NCBI GenBank assembly: GCA_013400155.1
Contig: VXBM01001009.1
Location: 71,950 to 135,949 of the forward strand
From: Helopsaltes ochotensis
Taxonomy: Eukaryota > Chordata > Aves > Passeriformes > Locustellidae
DNA length: 64,000 bases
Direction of reading: 5' to 3'
Positions 11,113-22,980 of the stretch are shown piece by piece. How positions within the stretch are numbered: the first letter of the stretch is position 1; each line of letters opens with the position of its first letter. Both the position numbers and the translations under genes were made by a program. The notes under the pieces are model-generated. The model worked only from the letters and a program-made list of their open reading frames with translations, did no database searches and was not told the DNA's origin.

Positions 11113-12754
11113 AATATTCATGCAAAATTACCCTAAAAGGTTGGAGAATGGAAATATCGACATCCTAATTCAACATTCATTAACCAGCATCTTGCAACCT
11201 ATACAACATATTGGCATTCAGGATGCATTATTTGAAAGTTTGCTGAATTTTCCTTTGAGGGACTGAGCTCATTTCTTACCCCTCCTCTTCTCAGTGAGGA
11301 TGAAATTCCTCTGTGGAGTTGTCTTGGGGACAGCCTTGGGGAATAAAATTGCTCCTGTACGGATGCTCTGCTCACAGGGCACCTTTCCTGTGTTTCCAGC
11401 TTAGATTTCAAATCCCCACAGGATGTTCCTTTATCACCAAGGTTTTCTGTAGGCTGTTTCACAACTCTACGTGTCATATCTTTGATGTATCCATGGATGC
11501 TCAAGTGGGGTTGTTCAAGGGTGTGAAAGAACACCCAGAATGTTCAAAACCACGCCATGATGCTGCTTTTCTTCCAATTTAGGGAAAAAACAGCAATCTG
11601 AACCTGCTGGGCACCACCAACTCTTCTCATACACGTATGAGAGGGGTTTAAAGCTTTGGTTAAGATTTGTTTTCACACCAGGAATGGTTTAGGAGCATCC
11701 CTCACCCTCTGCAATGGCGTTCAATAAGAATTTATTTTAAAGTTTCTTGGTGTTGCTGCAGACAGCACCGGGGCAGCCACAAGCTGAGGAAGATGGAAGA
11801 GAAAAGCAGTGAGGAAAGAAAACCCCTGTGGGGACAAGGGGAAGGGGATGGGACTCACGGGCCGCGCCCCACACCACCCGCACCATACATATATATATTT
11901 GTGGAGGCTCATCCTTCCCCTCTTGTGCGAAACTTCCAGGGAAGGAAGGGTGCTGGAGCTGCCCGTGGATCCTGCCCTTTCCCTCCCATCCCCAGGCACC
12001 AGCATGTGCCTACAAAAGGAGTGGAAACTTGGCAGGCCGGGAGCGAGGAGCGCAGTCAAGGGTCTGAGCCGCTGGGGCTCTGCCCCGTGGGAATCACACC
12101 AAAAAGGTACCAGGGAACTGCTGCCTTTTCCTGGGGGCCTCCAGCACCAGCCCTGGCAGCTGGACGGGCAGCAGTGGCATCTCCACATCCCACAGTCCGG
12201 GCAATCTGCTCCACAGCCCAGCTCTGGAGCCGTTTCCCTAAAATGCCCAAATTCCCTGTGATGGCCACGGTCACTCCACGCAGGCACCAGGTCCAGCCTT
12301 TCACTAGGCTCAAGGAAGGTGTTTATAGTGAAGAATTCTCCCAAAGGTGCGTTTTTCATATGACTGAATCCTTTAACACTTCTGCTCCCTGAGGGTGTCT
12401 GAGGGGAAGAGCCTGAAATGGGAATTTCAGGTCCTGAGCAGGCTGGAAGAAGATGGCATTTTGATTTTTCCTGCAGGAAACCCTCGCAGCAGTAAGCAGA
12501 GAAGGTAATCGAGCCTTCAATCAGCCCGTGCTGATGCTCAGCAGGCCTGGGACAAGCTGATGTGGCAGTAAACAACTCTTATCAGGGCACCCACAATTAA
12601 CTGCTGTAACCAGAGAATGTAAATCACTCCACTCCAGCAGACGTGCGATCCCAATTTGCACCTCATCCAAGTCAGCTCGCCCTACATTATTTACACAGCC
12701 TCGGATCTCAGTTGTACCTGCTGGGGGATGAATGTCTGTACTAAATATAAGCGT
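11113..12754. other. Unique stretch with long antisense-overlapping open frames
   Basis: About 11780-12320 is G+C-rich and stop-poor on both strands. The minus strand stays open for 284 codons (11721-12575) and the plus strand for 241 codons (11667-12392). Neither translation shows a domain, repeat or signal known to me. Opposite-strand openness of this kind is usually compositional. A real single-exon gene is not excluded but is not annotated as a CDS here. Confidence 0.4.
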
Positions 12755-12793
12755 AAAAAAAAAAAAAAAAAAAAAAAAATAAAAAAATAAATG

Positions 12794-12836
<43 letters not shown>
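12755..12836 (+). repeat. Long A-rich run, about 82 bases, with T/G interruptions
   Basis: A run of 25 A (12755-12779), then T, seven A and a short TAAATG interruption, then 43 A (12794-12836). It is a low-complexity tract. It produces a meaningless poly-Phe frame on the minus strand. Confidence 0.95.
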
Positions 12837-12841
<5 letters not shown>

Positions 12842-15800
12842 AGTAGGGGGAGAAAAGAATTTCCTAAGATGCCTTTTAGGGGGACCCACTAGGTCTTGAT
12901 CATGACTCGCCTTCCAAACTCCATTCTCCAGGTAATTTTTACTGGCCAGCAGAGAAGGGACAAGGTCTCACATGGAACACACTTTTATTCCCAGACAGAA
13001 CTCGGGAAGCCACAAGTTCCCTCAAGGCTCCTGGAGCAGCAATAATCTCGTTTTCTCTGCACAGCTCCTGGCACATGTGAACCCAGTGTACAGCTGGTGC
13101 CTAAAGACACCACTCCAAAATAAATCTGAAATGCAAATAACTTATTTAAACTATAATACAATCACATTTCTTTTTATAGCAATCATAAATCTCCTTCTTT
13201 ATTATAATCACATCTTATCACATATAAAGTAATTTAATACAAGTCCTACCTTCCTACATATTATTGCATTAAAGAGAGCAAACTTTTTCATTGTTATTTA
13301 TTTCCAGGAGAATCTGCAGGAGGCACTCTGGCTCTGGAAGGACTGTGACCTAACTTACATTTTAGAGTAAATTATTTAGCCTCCATTAAGGTTAAGAGTT
13401 GGTAAATGAGCTTTAGTTAGAGCTTTTTGTTAAGTGAGAAAGTTCCTGAGCAACCTGGGAGATGACACGTGGGAGGCACCCTGAAACCACACGAGGGATG
13501 GAAAGAGACTCCCCAAATCCATCCTAAAATCGGATGCAATTCTGGTAAGTGTTCACACAACTGCTCTGAACGGGCTACAGAGCAGAGCGGAGGCTGGAGG
13601 GTAAGGAGAACTTCAGAGACCTTTCCCCACCAGCTCCCCCCAAACCATCTGCCCAGAGAAGGAGCACCACGAGCTGCCTCGCCGCTGCTGCCATTCCCAT
13701 CCCAGCCCCTGGGACTGCAGCTGCAATTTGCACGAATTTTTGAAGAGGGGAGGCTCTGGGCAGTGGAAGGGACTCGAGCAGAGCCTGCCAGGAGCCTCCA
13801 GCCAAGCCAAGCAAACGGGGAACGCTGAGGGAGCGGAAAGCGAAGCCCTGCCCCGCCACAACCACGCAGGCTCCCGAGAGGGTGGCCAAGGCTGCCTTGT
13901 GGTTACCTGCCCCACTCCCTGTTGCACAACAGGAGATCCCAACGGCCCCCAGTCTCGGTGGCACCGCGGGTTAGGTCACCATTAGGAACATATTTTGCAA
14001 CCCACATAATAAACACTTTATCCAACTTACTAAAACAAGCCCGGAGGCAAAACGAGTGTAAACACAGGCACCAAACTACTGATATGTGGACAAATACTTG
14101 ACAAAGCCAGGACCAAAATTTGCCAAGCGTCATTCTGAAAAGCCCATGGCTTTCTAAAACAAGCTTGGCTTTTTATCTTTGGTAAACCAAAGATTATGTG
14201 CGGCAGCCAAGACAGTATCAAAGCTTAAACCTCAGGTCCCTGCAATCTCCTACCCATCAAAACATTTCCCATGGTTTTATTAGCACTAACAATGAAGTCA
14301 ATGGGAGAAGAATCTGGCCAAAGCCAAAACAAAAGCCTCACACGCCATTATTTTGCACAAAATGAGCAGAAGACTGGTGAGAAAGACAGTATCACCTAGC
14401 AGGGAACCACAGATGTAATATTATATATTACCAGTTCCATCCCCAGGGAAAGGCTGATAAAAAAAGATTAAAAAACAAAAAAAAAGGCAAGAGAATAAAC
14501 AATCCCACCCCTCCTGTTGCCAGGAAAACCAACATGGGCAGATAAATACACTGGAACTCAGTGTGTCTGCAACAGGTACCAAGGAGAGAGATTTAATAAA
14601 GGTTAGAAAACCTGCTGGTGATCTGTCAGCAAAATCCCAGCACCTTTCTCCCAAAAATCAGTTTTGAACTGAATAAAGGATGGAGATTCTCCTCCACACC
14701 CTCCTTTTGTTGGTGATGGATTTGTAGAAGCATTTTTTGTGTCTTTTATGGCAGCAGCCACATTAAGTTCTAGTTGGGCTTTGGGCTGTCCTTCTTTTCT
14801 CCCTCCCCAAATCCTTCAGCTTCATTCTGAGATGAGCTGAACCAGCACAAGATTTACTTTCTTTTGTAACCACTCCAATGTTTGGAGATTGAATTCCTGC
14901 CTGTGAATGGGTATGTGTACGTTATCAACACACACGAGTAAGTGCATCGTACACTTTTATATAAGTGATTTAAACACCATGAATCAGGAATTCTCCAGCT
15001 CAAATTCCTCGGCATCCAGGGAAGCTAAAGGCTGTCTCAGTCACTGCTAAAACGCAGGGGAAACAGCTGTGGACTTGGGATGCTGCAAGAAGCCTGGATT
15101 TTCAGCAAAGTTTGCAGCCTGGCTTCTCCTGGCGATCCCAGTCCGCCGTGAATTCCCGTGTTTGCAGGATCCATGGCCAGGAGCTGCTTGATGGAGCTTC
15201 GACTTGTCTAATTACAGCTTAGTAGCCATAAGCAGAAATCTAAAGTATCAAATCAAACATTCTGGTCAGCTACAGAGCGGAGCTGAACCCTGAACCAAGC
15301 AATGAAGTGCCCTGGAGTCTGAACCAAGCAACTTCTTCGTGTCACACACGGTGCCACTGGATGAGAGCAGTGCCACCAGCAGCAGGCTCCAAAATACCCA
15401 CTGGTCATTCCAAACTTTATTTACAAACTCAGCCACGGAGTTTACTCGTGGCAAGAAGTGTCCTGAACCTCTAAATGGCCAAGCTGGACAAAATGGTGGG
15501 AGTTTTCCCTTTGAATTTCTAAGGAGTTTACAGGCTGCTGGGTTTAGAAATCGTGTTCCTTCATGAGAAGACGACGAGAGGCTGCCCGAGGACATTGTTT
15601 ATTAAAGCCTTTTGTTCAATTTACAAATTGAAACAAATAATTGTGGCGACATTTGCAGCTACGGAAAAAACGTGTTTACAAAGTGGAATAAAATACAGAC
15701 TAAATACGTTTGGATTATACTGGATCAAAACATACGAGTTTGTAACATAGCATAAAGGGCGGTCGACACTACGAGGACAGGAGGAAAGGCGCCACTGAGT

Positions 15801-16250
15801 CATGGATTTTATAACAATCTGGTCACTTGAAAGACTTTGGAGAGTTTTTTCTCTCAGAGTCCTTGACATGCAAGAAACTCAGAGGCACTCTGAGCAGTGA
15901 GCAGCCCTTGAGATCACAGACAATCCATCCTAGGGACACCCACCTGCTCTTAACACGTGACAGAAGCTTCCTTGGAGGTTAAGAGAGCTCCCTGAATATT
16001 CCACTGGAATATTTCTTGGTGCTTTACTTGAGTTTGGGTTCAGTCTTCCTCATTTGGTCTCGCATGTAAACTCCAAGTGCACTCAGAAATTGCAAAGCCA
16101 CCTCATCCCTCCCTCCCAGCACTGCTCTCTCCAAAGGCATTTGTCTCACTTTAAATGTTTCACACGGGGAGGTTGTCACCTCTTGGAAGACTATTCTGTA
16201 GTTCAACCCTCATGTTCTTGGGAAAATATATTCGGGAATTGGATAAATAA
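12837..16250. other. Unique non-coding stretch, AT-rich segments at both ends
   Basis: No gene is recognised. 13110-13300 is very AT-rich, and 13570-13970 is G+C-richer with chance frames on both strands. Near 14283-14315 a GAAGTCAATGGGAG core resembles a motif common in old unclassified amniote repeats. A 13-base CTGAACCAAGCAA unit occurs at 15290-15302 and again at 15319-15331. 15600-15880 is AT-rich. Confidence 0.5.
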
Positions 16251-16269
16251 TAATATTGGTGCCAATATA

Positions 16270-16480
16270 AGGAAGAATATCCTCCCTGGGAGGGTGGGCA
16301 GCCCTGGCAGGGGTGCCCAGAGCAGCTGTGACTGCCCCTGGATCCCTGGAGTGTCCCAGGCCAGGCTGGACAGGGCTTGGAGCAGCCTGGGACAGTCCAA
16401 GGTGTCCCTGCCCATGGCAGGGGTGGCACTGGGTGATCTTTGAGGTCCCTTCCAACCCAAACCATTCTGGGATCCTGGGA
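16270..16480 (+). mobile_element. CR1 LINE 3' fragment, 5'-truncated
   Basis: The plus strand reads GGAAGAATATCCTCCC, then a GTGCCCAGAGCAGCTGTG block, CCAGGCTGGACAGGGCTTGG, CCCATGGCAGGGGTGGCACT and finally GGTCCCTTCCAACCCAAACC with an ATTCTGGGATCCTGGGA terminus. This is the ordered 3' end of an avian CR1 on the plus strand. It is about 210 bases long and has no reverse-transcriptase sequence. The CCCTTCCAACCCAAACC block marks a different and probably younger subfamily than the copies at 7.3 kb and 45.0 kb. The terminal octamer repeat is degraded to GATCCTGGGA. Confidence 0.96.
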
Positions 16481-17064
16481 TTTGGTGTGGAGTAAAGGGA
16501 ATTGTGTCAGAAATAAATCTCAAAGAACCCAACCGAGGCAGGGGAATTAGATCAGCGGAAAAATGGCACAGGAGGGATGAAGTGCTGTTCCTAACTGTGA
16601 GCTCTCAAAAGCTAATGTAAACAGCAATTTCCTCTAATATCTTAATTAATAGCACGACGACAGAATCAAGGGCTGTCTGCAACGCTGATGGGAATTTCCA
16701 ATAGAAGAAATCTATCACCATTAAAAGAAGGAACAGAATTAATCAACCAAATTGTTCTCCAGTTTACAAACTCCATGCAAAGGAAAAGAGCCATTGCTGC
16801 CAGTGGAATACCATGGCTAAGGACCTCTAAGTAGCACAGAAGTATTTTCTTAACATCAGTAAAGTATGTTAACTAATATTATATTTAGTTAGCTGAACTC
16901 CTCTGGGGATTAAAGGCCCACTGTGCCTAACAAAACTTTGTCTTGAAACAGCCTAGCAAATGTTATTTTAGCACAGAGTATTTGATAGCTAATCGTGCTA
17001 TAAAACTATAAAATAAAGTTGTGTTTATTGGTACAATTAATCCCTCCATAGCCCACAGGGCTAC
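16481..17064. other. AT-rich unique stretch up to the assembly gap
   Basis: No gene is recognised. AT content increases toward the gap, and TTAATTAAT-like and ATTATATTTAG-like segments are present. Confidence 0.55.
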
Positions 17065-17114
17065 NNNNNNNNNNNNNNNNNNNNNNNNNNNNNNNNNNNN
17101 NNNNNNNNNNNNNN
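17065..17114. other. Assembly gap, 50 N
   Basis: Exactly 50 consecutive N. The round length suggests a placeholder and not a measured distance. It directly abuts a TAA/TTA microsatellite, so the missing sequence is probably more of that repeat. Confidence 0.98.
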
Positions 17115-17148
<34 letters not shown>

Positions 17149-17163
17149 TATTATTATTATTAT
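17115..17163 (+). repeat. (TAA)n followed by (TTA)n microsatellite
   Basis: Eleven or so TAA/AAT triplets switch to ATTATTATT triplets, making the tract self-complementary and able to fold into a hairpin. It borders the assembly gap, and its true length is therefore unknown. Confidence 0.95.
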
Positions 17164-20100
17164 ACTACTTGTAAGCAAGTACACCATCTCCATCTGGGAG
17201 TGCCTGAGAGAGAAAAAAGGTGAATTTCAAAAAAAATCTCCCTCCCCCAACCACAGCTGAATGTGTCACTGCACAGCAGAACATCCCCACCCCATTCCAA
17301 CAAATAGATTCCCTAAAACAATGCAAATTACCATTCCTCCCCACTGCTTGAATTTGCTCAAAGCTTTTCCAACTCGGAACAGTCTGAAGGAAAGTACCAG
17401 AGGAAAAAAAAAACCCCATTCTGTGATGGAAGCAACATATGCTTGAAATCTAGAGAATACATTAATTGTGGTTGATATGGGAATCAAATCAGGAATGTAA
17501 ACAAGACTAACACTCAGAGCCGATGCGGTGACTTCCTATTTTCATTTTTACAGCTTTGGCATTAATAACCAGCAATTGCTTACAGTTGCCAAAGGCTTCT
17601 CCTGCAGTAACCAGCAGAGGTTACTGGATACGAATGGAGAGGAATTTATTTCATCTTGAATGAGATAAATAAAGCACCTGAAGACAAGAAGGAGAAAACT
17701 GCAAATTTTGATCAAATACAATACAATAAAATACAACTCTATACCCCTCTGAACTCATTGATGTAGGACACGATGAGGGAGGAGAGCCAGAAGTTTACTG
17801 TGAATCCCTTCAGGAAGCCTTTGGGATGGACAATTCATGCACAAACAGCTACACATCTCCAGAGATTGGTGCAGTTCTGATCCACAGAACCCAGAATCAT
17901 CTGTGGGGTCAGGATCTGTCCCTAAAGTCCAAAGGAATTCAGCCCACAGAGCCCAGGTTGGTTCTCCTAAAGCCACATCACCTTTAGGCCACGGTCACAG
18001 GGGACAGCACTTTTCCTCCCATGATTTTTCCAGGAAAAAACCCTCTTCCACAGATCTTGCAACAGACACCGCTTGATTTTTTTAAGGGTAATTAGCCACA
18101 TACACGTAATTGTCTCATCTGTAGGAAACGTCCATAGCTGCAATGAGCAAAAGGGGAAATGAATGATACACAGCACATGGCGTGTTTGTGGATTTCTTAT
18201 CCTAAATTCCAAGCTGGATTAAATACAGTGTGTGGAATCTGGGATCACATTGACTATTCCCTGTCACAGGCACTTGATGGTCCCAGCCCCAGGAAACATT
18301 TCAGATGTTTTATTAATACAGCCCAAAAATCAGCCAGACCCCAAACACGCTGCTATGAAACTTGGGAGCAGGACCTACAGGTGGCAAAAATGACACACAG
18401 ACCTGCCAAAACCACGAGACAAGAATGGGATGGGCACGATGGTCAAGTGATAATCACAGACATTTCAGCATCCTCAGACGGTTGTGGGACTGGCCACGGG
18501 CTCGGGTTAATATTTGTATTAAAGAAAAGCTCTTGGGTTCAATTGGGATTAGACAAATGTTGCGTCAGGTTCTGTGCAAGCAAGCAGGGGACAAAAGCTC
18601 TTCTCAGGAGAGAATCCTCCTAAATTACAGTATTTGTATTATTATCACAAGAAATTGAAATTGCAAACGGTATTCCCAGCACAGCACCTCTGCACTCAGA
18701 ACAGCAGCTTCTCAGGGCTGTTGGTGGTATCAGAGTGTGGACAAAGTCAGTGCTAGCAACAACTAAGATGCAGGAAAAAAATTGATAGATGGTGATTTTT
18801 CTAAAATAAATCACCGTTTGATGGAGTTGTTGCATTAATACAAAAGATAAAAAAATAAATTCTCGGCACGCAAATAAACACAGCGCTTTCAATGAACCTA
18901 ATAACATGAAAGTAATGAGTTTGGAAAACAGATGTGGGGAAAGGCAAGGCAAGGCTGCAATGCACTCCACACGATCTGGGAAGGAATGATAAAAAAATTT
19001 ACAAGCTGTTTGGAGTCCCGAATAAAAGGGGTAATCAAGGCAGGCTGGGCTCTGAGCGGGACGGGCACAGCATCCTACAGCAGAGACTAAGCAGAGCACC
19101 TCACCCTCCTGGACTGTGTGCCCGGGCTGCCCCGTGCTGCTGGAGCTCCAATCCCTGCCCAGTTCCTGGTTTTGCAGTCCAAAACTCACAGCACTTACTG
19201 TAAGGCCTTGTCACCCACTCTTTTTTCCCTCTTGTTGGTTTGATCTTTCGACTTTCTGCTGGGGCAGAAACAAGCGGTGGGGCAGGAGAGGAAAACTGTG
19301 AGAAAACCAGAAATCAACCCAAAATGCAACCCAACATCCTGAAGAAAGATACCTCAGTGCCAGAGAAAGCACCCCCAGAGGTTTTTTTTCCACGCTGCCC
19401 TGTTGCCTCTCTTGCTAATCATGATTTATGAAAACATCTGGGCAAGAGAGCCGCCGGTTCACGGAGGACGTTCCTCTGCACGGAGCCGTTCTCAAAATGG
19501 CACTGTGAGAAAACTCCCCTCTGCAGTTGTTTTACTTTTGCCTCTGAAAAGCTTTCAAATTGAACTGCTAAAGTTCAGCCAGCATCTAATTTTAACCGTG
19601 AGTTCCAGGAGAGAGTAAAGCTGGTGGGAAGATTACAGAGTTCCTTGAAGCTCTGACCTACAACAGGAAGAGAGTTGTCAGCCTTCATGTCTCTCACTCT
19701 AAATCCCAAGGGAAACAACACTGGCAGAATGTTTTATAACACGTTCCCACTGTAAAAATTTCGTATTTGAGAAATATGATGCTTGCTCACTCCTTCTCCT
19801 GGACCTTTGGTGTGTCAGTAAAAACAGATGACCTTAAAGGAGTAATTTTAGTTTTGCCTTTACGCCGCAGTTCGGGTACCCAGGGTTCACAGGGCTCTGT
19901 TTACAAAATCAGAGAGAACTGATACTACACCAGAGCAACACTTGCACCCACACCTTTAAAATATTAGTGAGGAGCTGGCAGCTCGTAGCAGTGTAATAAG
20001 GCCCTTTTTCTGCCTTCTCAGGTTAACTCCATAAGTCAAGAAATACCCCCACGGAAGGCTGCAAGCTGGGATTTTCATAAGGAAGGCTGAAAGGCTTCTG

Positions 20101-22127
20101 TCAAAGGGCCAAAAAGCAGCATCTGCAAAAGAGCTCAGGAAAGAGAAATTAAAAATAAAATAATTGGATTATGATCTCTCAGCTAATGAAATCAGATACA
20201 CTGTTTTTGTCCGAGTCAGGGGTTTTAGACAATGCACAGTGGTGCAAGCCTGGATCCTTCCCCACTGCTCCAGCTGCCCAAAGGATCACGATTTCAGGTG
20301 TTGCACAACATCAGGAAGCGGACCAGGAGTACAGCAAAGAAACTGAAAACGTTTTCATCCTGATGGTAATGAAGGTGTGGTGACAAATAACCAGGAACTG
20401 GGCAGGATATGAATAAGAAACACGGGAAAACTGCTATTCCAGGAGTAGGTCTTGGAGTACACGGGCAGCTGAAGGAATCCAGCCACCCTGGAGCAGCTTA
20501 AAAACCAGTTTTTCCCTGCTCCTTCCCACTCCTCAGCTTTTCAGTGGCTGGGAATGATGCCCTGAGAGCTGGAGGCAGTGGGGTGAAGCAGGGGAAGCCC
20601 AGAGCCCTGGGCAAAGCCACATCCCCTGGCTCCTGACAGGGCTCCGGGGATCCGAGCGTGGAGCAGAGGCAGGAGCAGCTCCTGAACTTTCTCCTCTCCT
20701 CCATTCCTGCAGATAATGAGATCCAGAAACCCCATTCTGGGACACAGTTGTTACAGACCTCCCGTTATCTGCTGCTGACCCTCAGCTGAGACGTCTCTTA
20801 GTCGGGGATGATGATTTTTACGCTCATGAATAATTAGTTTTGCTGGTTTTAAGGGGAGGAGGGGTGAAAAAACCCCGAATCTTTTAATCAGAATCTAAAT
20901 GAAAAAATGCTAAAAGCTATTCCCCAACATCTGCCAGTCGAGCATAGATTTAGAAATAAAAATCAAGAGGTATAGACTCATCTCAGGGAATTATGTGTTC
21001 AAATCCTCATTTATGGAGATGAGAATGGAAGTGTTAACGTTCCGAGTCTTCTGCTGCATATCCAAGGCATTAGGGTGGCTTAATGAGACACTGTCTGAAA
21101 CCAAGAACAAGCCCAAGTTCCTCTCTCACATGCACACATTGAATTTTGTGTAGAATTACTCAGTTCTGAGTAACAGCAATTTATTAGATCTTCCCATCAA
21201 ACAGATGAGTTGCTAATGTACAACATCTTACAAAATACCCAGGGCTCTTTCCAAGGAAAAGCAGGAGTTATTAGGAACCCCCAAGCACTGAATGGAGCCA
21301 TGCACTTTATCCCCCCCTCATTTCTCTATAAAAATATTTTTGAGGTGAACTTAGTGGCTGTGAAAAGCAGATCCTTCTAACCAGGGGATCAATTTCTAAG
21401 GGCAGAAGAGTGGTTTGAGAGCCCTGAAAACAGCCTGTACAAATGATCAGCATTTACTTACACAGGGAAATGAAGCACAGCCGAAGGACAACTCTCATGA
21501 AGGAGTGAGTGGAGAGCAATTGTGTTCCCTTTGCATTTAATATGAAATATACCATTGCAGCACTGCAGGAAAATAAGGTTTCTCTATTGTATTATTCTCC
21601 TTAACACAGAGCTGGCTGCCAGGGAAAAAGGGGGAAACGTGGACAGCAGAGATACTGAGGGAGGACACCGTGTGCTAGGTCAGCAGTGTGTCCCATTTTG
21701 ACCTTTTCCCAACAGAGAAGAGCAACCAAAAAGTCCCCAGGAGTGGCAGAAGTCACGAGATCACGAACTAAACAAACTCCAATGCTGTTTCCCCCCATTC
21801 CTGTGACTACAAAAATCAGGAAGATAAGCACGTGGAGGCAGTACTTTGGGGTGAAAATGAGAATTTTTAGGATTATCTGGAGAAGTTCTTGCAGTGGATA
21901 AAGCACGCTGAGGGCAGGAGAGGAGCTCAGGCACCTGTTTGCCCTGGCAGCCTCTCCGCACCTTCCACCACCCCAGGTTGCCCCAGAGGGCTAATTCAGA
22001 CAGAGGGATCTACACCACGGAGGCATGAAGTTGTGGGTTCATTATCATGTTTGAATGCCTCTTTACAGCTGAACATCAAGACAGGCTTGTCACTGGGAGA
22101 GTCAAAAGCAAGGCTTGCTTCTAGTGA
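17164..22127. other. Long unique non-coding stretch
   Basis: About 5 kb without a recognised exon, LTR or CR1. Composition alternates between AT-rich parts (for example 18780-18920, 20850-21060, 21130-21360) and G+C-richer parts (19030-19160, 20460-20720). Frames of 60-190 codons occur on both strands (the longest is 18620-19189 minus), but none resembles a known protein. Confidence 0.5.
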
Positions 22128-22318
22128 TGGCCCCAAGGCTCCGGCCTGGCCTGGGACACGTCCAGGGATGGGGCAGCCGCAGCTTCTCTGGGCACCCTGT
22201 GCCAGAACATCACAGGGGATGATGTTCCTTCCGTCTCTCTGATCTAAATCCACCCTCCCTCAGCTCAGGGCCTTTTTCCCCCCCGTCCTGTCACTGCAGA
22301 CCTTGGGGCGAGGTCCTG
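22128..22318 (-). mobile_element. CR1 LINE internal 3'-UTR fragment lacking its 3' terminus
   Basis: The plus strand shows CCAGGGATGGGGCAGCCGCA, CTTCTCTGGGCACCCTGTGCC, ATCTAAATCCACCCTCCCTC and a CCGTCCTGTCACTGCA block, in the order expected for the reverse complement of avian CR1. The segment that normally precedes these (the GGTTGGAAGGGACC block, the element's 3' end) is absent. The copy has therefore lost its 3' terminus by later deletion or rearrangement, in contrast to the usual 5' truncation. Confidence 0.85.
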
Positions 22319-22660
22319 GTGCTCCAGAGGCAGCGCTGGCACCGCCGGGGAAGGCAGAGGATGAGGAGGAGCAGCGGCCCGAGGCCCCGCTGCATTCCCA
22401 GGGCTGTTTTATTTACCCACGGCTATTTTCACAAGCTGCCTCCCTCCCTGCTCCCCGCCAGGCCCTGGGTTATGTGAAAAGGCCGGTGCCAAGGGCGGGG
22501 GCTCCTGCCTGGCCAGCCCCGCTCCCGCTCCTGCTCCTGCCGTACTGTGTGGTCAAGGAGCCGGGACTGGGGGGCCTGAACCAGGGCCAAGCCTTGCACT
22601 TCAGCTTCCTGACCTGGCAGCCATTCAGAGAGACCCTGCTAAGTGCTATTTCCTAAATAC
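22319..22660. other. G+C-rich unique stretch
   Basis: G+C-rich sequence with scattered CpGs and Pro/Ala-rich chance frames (22303-22656 plus). No protein family is recognised. CpG density is lower than at 8.1 kb or 56.2 kb. Confidence 0.45.
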
Positions 22661-22980
22661 ACCAGCTTTTCATAACAATCTTACCACATTGCTTTCCTTT
22701 ACAAGCTCTCTTAAAAGAGAACTGGACTCCTTCTGGTTAATCTACACAGACTGCATTTGGAAGCCATCAGAAACTGAACTGTAAACAAAGCGTTATTAAT
22801 GCGTTGTAATCTGCCCTCAATGTTCCAGATGAAAAGAAAATGTTTTATAGTTTTGGAGTATACATTTTAATTGCCTTTTAAGAGTGCATATACTTTTAGT
22901 GCTCTCTGTTATAAAATTGCAGTATCTGTTTCTTGATAACTGTTGAATGATCTCAGCTATTTTTATTAGGTTTTCTCCCC
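22661..22980. promoter_or_regulatory. Candidate conserved non-coding element, AT-rich
   Basis: A repeat-free AT-rich block bordered by G+C-rich DNA. It contains GTAAACAAAG (forkhead-like, near 22783), GCGTTATTAATGCG (near 22790-22803) and several TAAT/ATTA cores. This texture is common in non-coding elements near developmental genes. Motifs this short occur by chance, so the call rests on clustering and would need a cross-species alignment. Confidence 0.25.

Noticed and set aside
12521..12889. Frame containing long poly-Phe
   Set aside because: Direct translation of the A-rich homopolymer at 12755-12836.
16054..16532. Several overlapping frames on both strands near 16.3 kb
   Set aside because: They fall in the untranslated 3' end of a CR1 element. 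No reverse-transcriptase motif is present.
16963..17260. Poly-Ile frames on both strands spanning the N run
   Set aside because: Products of the TAA/TTA microsatellite and the assembly gap.
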